From NCBI GenBank assembly GCA_947377725.1, contig CANCGX010000059.1, positions 1 to 5,886 of the forward strand: a stretch of DNA of 5,886 nt, given 5' to 3'. The first letter of the stretch is position 1. Every line of letters starts with the position of its first letter. This stretch comes from Actinomycetota bacterium (GTDB lineage Bacteria > Actinomycetota > Actinomycetes > Nanopelagicales > Nanopelagicaceae). The position numbers and the translations under genes were made by a program. This document shows, piece by piece, positions 5,551-5,886 of the stretch. A model generated the notes under the pieces. The model made no database searches. It had not been told where the DNA came from and saw only the letters and a program-made list of their open reading frames with translations.

Positions 5551-5886
5551 CTAGCGAGGGCTCCAGGCTTGGTCGCCATGGCGATCGATGACCCAGCAGT
5601 TGTATTCAGCAAGTTCTGGCTTCATGAATAAATAGGCACCATCTCGGCCTGCCACGACCAAAGCTGTAGCTAAGGCATCGGCCAAGCCTCCATCTGGCCC
5701 ATAAACGGTCGCAGAACGAGCTCCCAGAGCGATCAATCCCGTGTGTGGGTCGCGAATATGAGCGCCACGTTCATACGTTCCGGAGGTGGCAATCGCCCCA
5801 TCCATGATGTCGAAGACCTTCACAATCGTATGTTTCTCTTCAGGGTGGCGAATACCTATGTTCCAAGGCTTTCCGTTTTCAAAGCC
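5551..5886 (-). CDS. apbE: ApbE-type FAD:protein FMN transferase, C-terminal part
   Basis: The last 111 residues of an ApbE/flavin transferase; the N-terminal part lies beyond the right edge. ApbE enzymes move FMN from FAD onto a threonine of extracytoplasmic redox proteins (such as FMN-binding-domain and NqrC/RnfG-type subunits) using Mg2+. The fragment reads in frame from the window edge and begins ENGKPWNIGIRHPEE. Then come DGAIATSGTYERG (residues 29-41), HIRDPHTG (43-50) and LADALATALVVAG (68-80). The D and T of DALAT are spaced like the metal-binding Asp/Thr pair of the family. The loop between TYER and HIRDP is short, as I recall for actinobacterial members. It ends at TAG (5553-5551), 74 bases before the adaptor gene, which appears to have its own promoter. 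A GTG at 5823 is internal, not the start. Confidence 0.9.
   Translation of the reverse strand, partial: GFENGKPWNIGIRHPEEKHTIVKVFDIMDGAIATSGTYERGAHIRDPHTGLIALGARSATVYGPDGGLADALATALVVAGRDGAYLFMKPELAEYNCWVIDRHGDQAWSPR

Overview
The window looks like chromosomal DNA from an actinobacterium of moderate GC content, clearly less GC-rich than a streptomycete and with many A/T-ending codons. The case rests on three points: an actinobacterial-style short ApbE C-terminus, an adaptor/ATPase/permease export set with a glycine-rich membrane-anchored partner, and an adaptor gene whose promoter sits so close to its ATG that the mRNA should be nearly leaderless. A streamlined freshwater actinobacterium (acI/Nanopelagicales-like) would fit, but that is inference only. 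Every recognisable gene lies on the minus strand, so the map reads from right to left.

Right end (5886-5551): the C-terminal 111 residues of an ApbE-type FAD:protein FMN transferase. A 74-base gap (5550-5477) follows. It holds a candidate sigma-70-like promoter and an imperfect direct repeat that could be an operator.

Centre (5476-1080): a four-gene export cluster. It encodes a long HlyD/MacA-like adaptor (5476-3779), a LolD/MacB-type ABC ATPase (3779-3090), a stand-alone MacB/FtsX-type permease (3093-1867) and a single-pass, Gly/Ser/Pro-rich protein of unknown function (1874-1080). The junctions overlap by 1, 4 and 8 bases, so translation is probably coupled and the products are probably made in fixed proportion. 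The three proteins with extracytoplasmic parts each contain exactly two cysteines and share GGFGG-type glycine-rich segments. The ATPase contains no cysteine. The fourth protein is the least described component and is probably a dedicated accessory factor of the exporter.

Left end (1057-1): a UPF0303 (haem-degrading-domain fold) protein starts 22 bases after the export cluster. Its stop codon overlaps the start of a PfkB-family sugar kinase by one base; the kinase runs off the left edge. These two look metabolic rather than export-related. They may be a read-through tail of the same operon, since I see no terminator between them and the cluster.

There is no gene-free stretch longer than 74 bases. 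I saw no tRNA, rRNA, CRISPR array, insertion sequence or attachment site.
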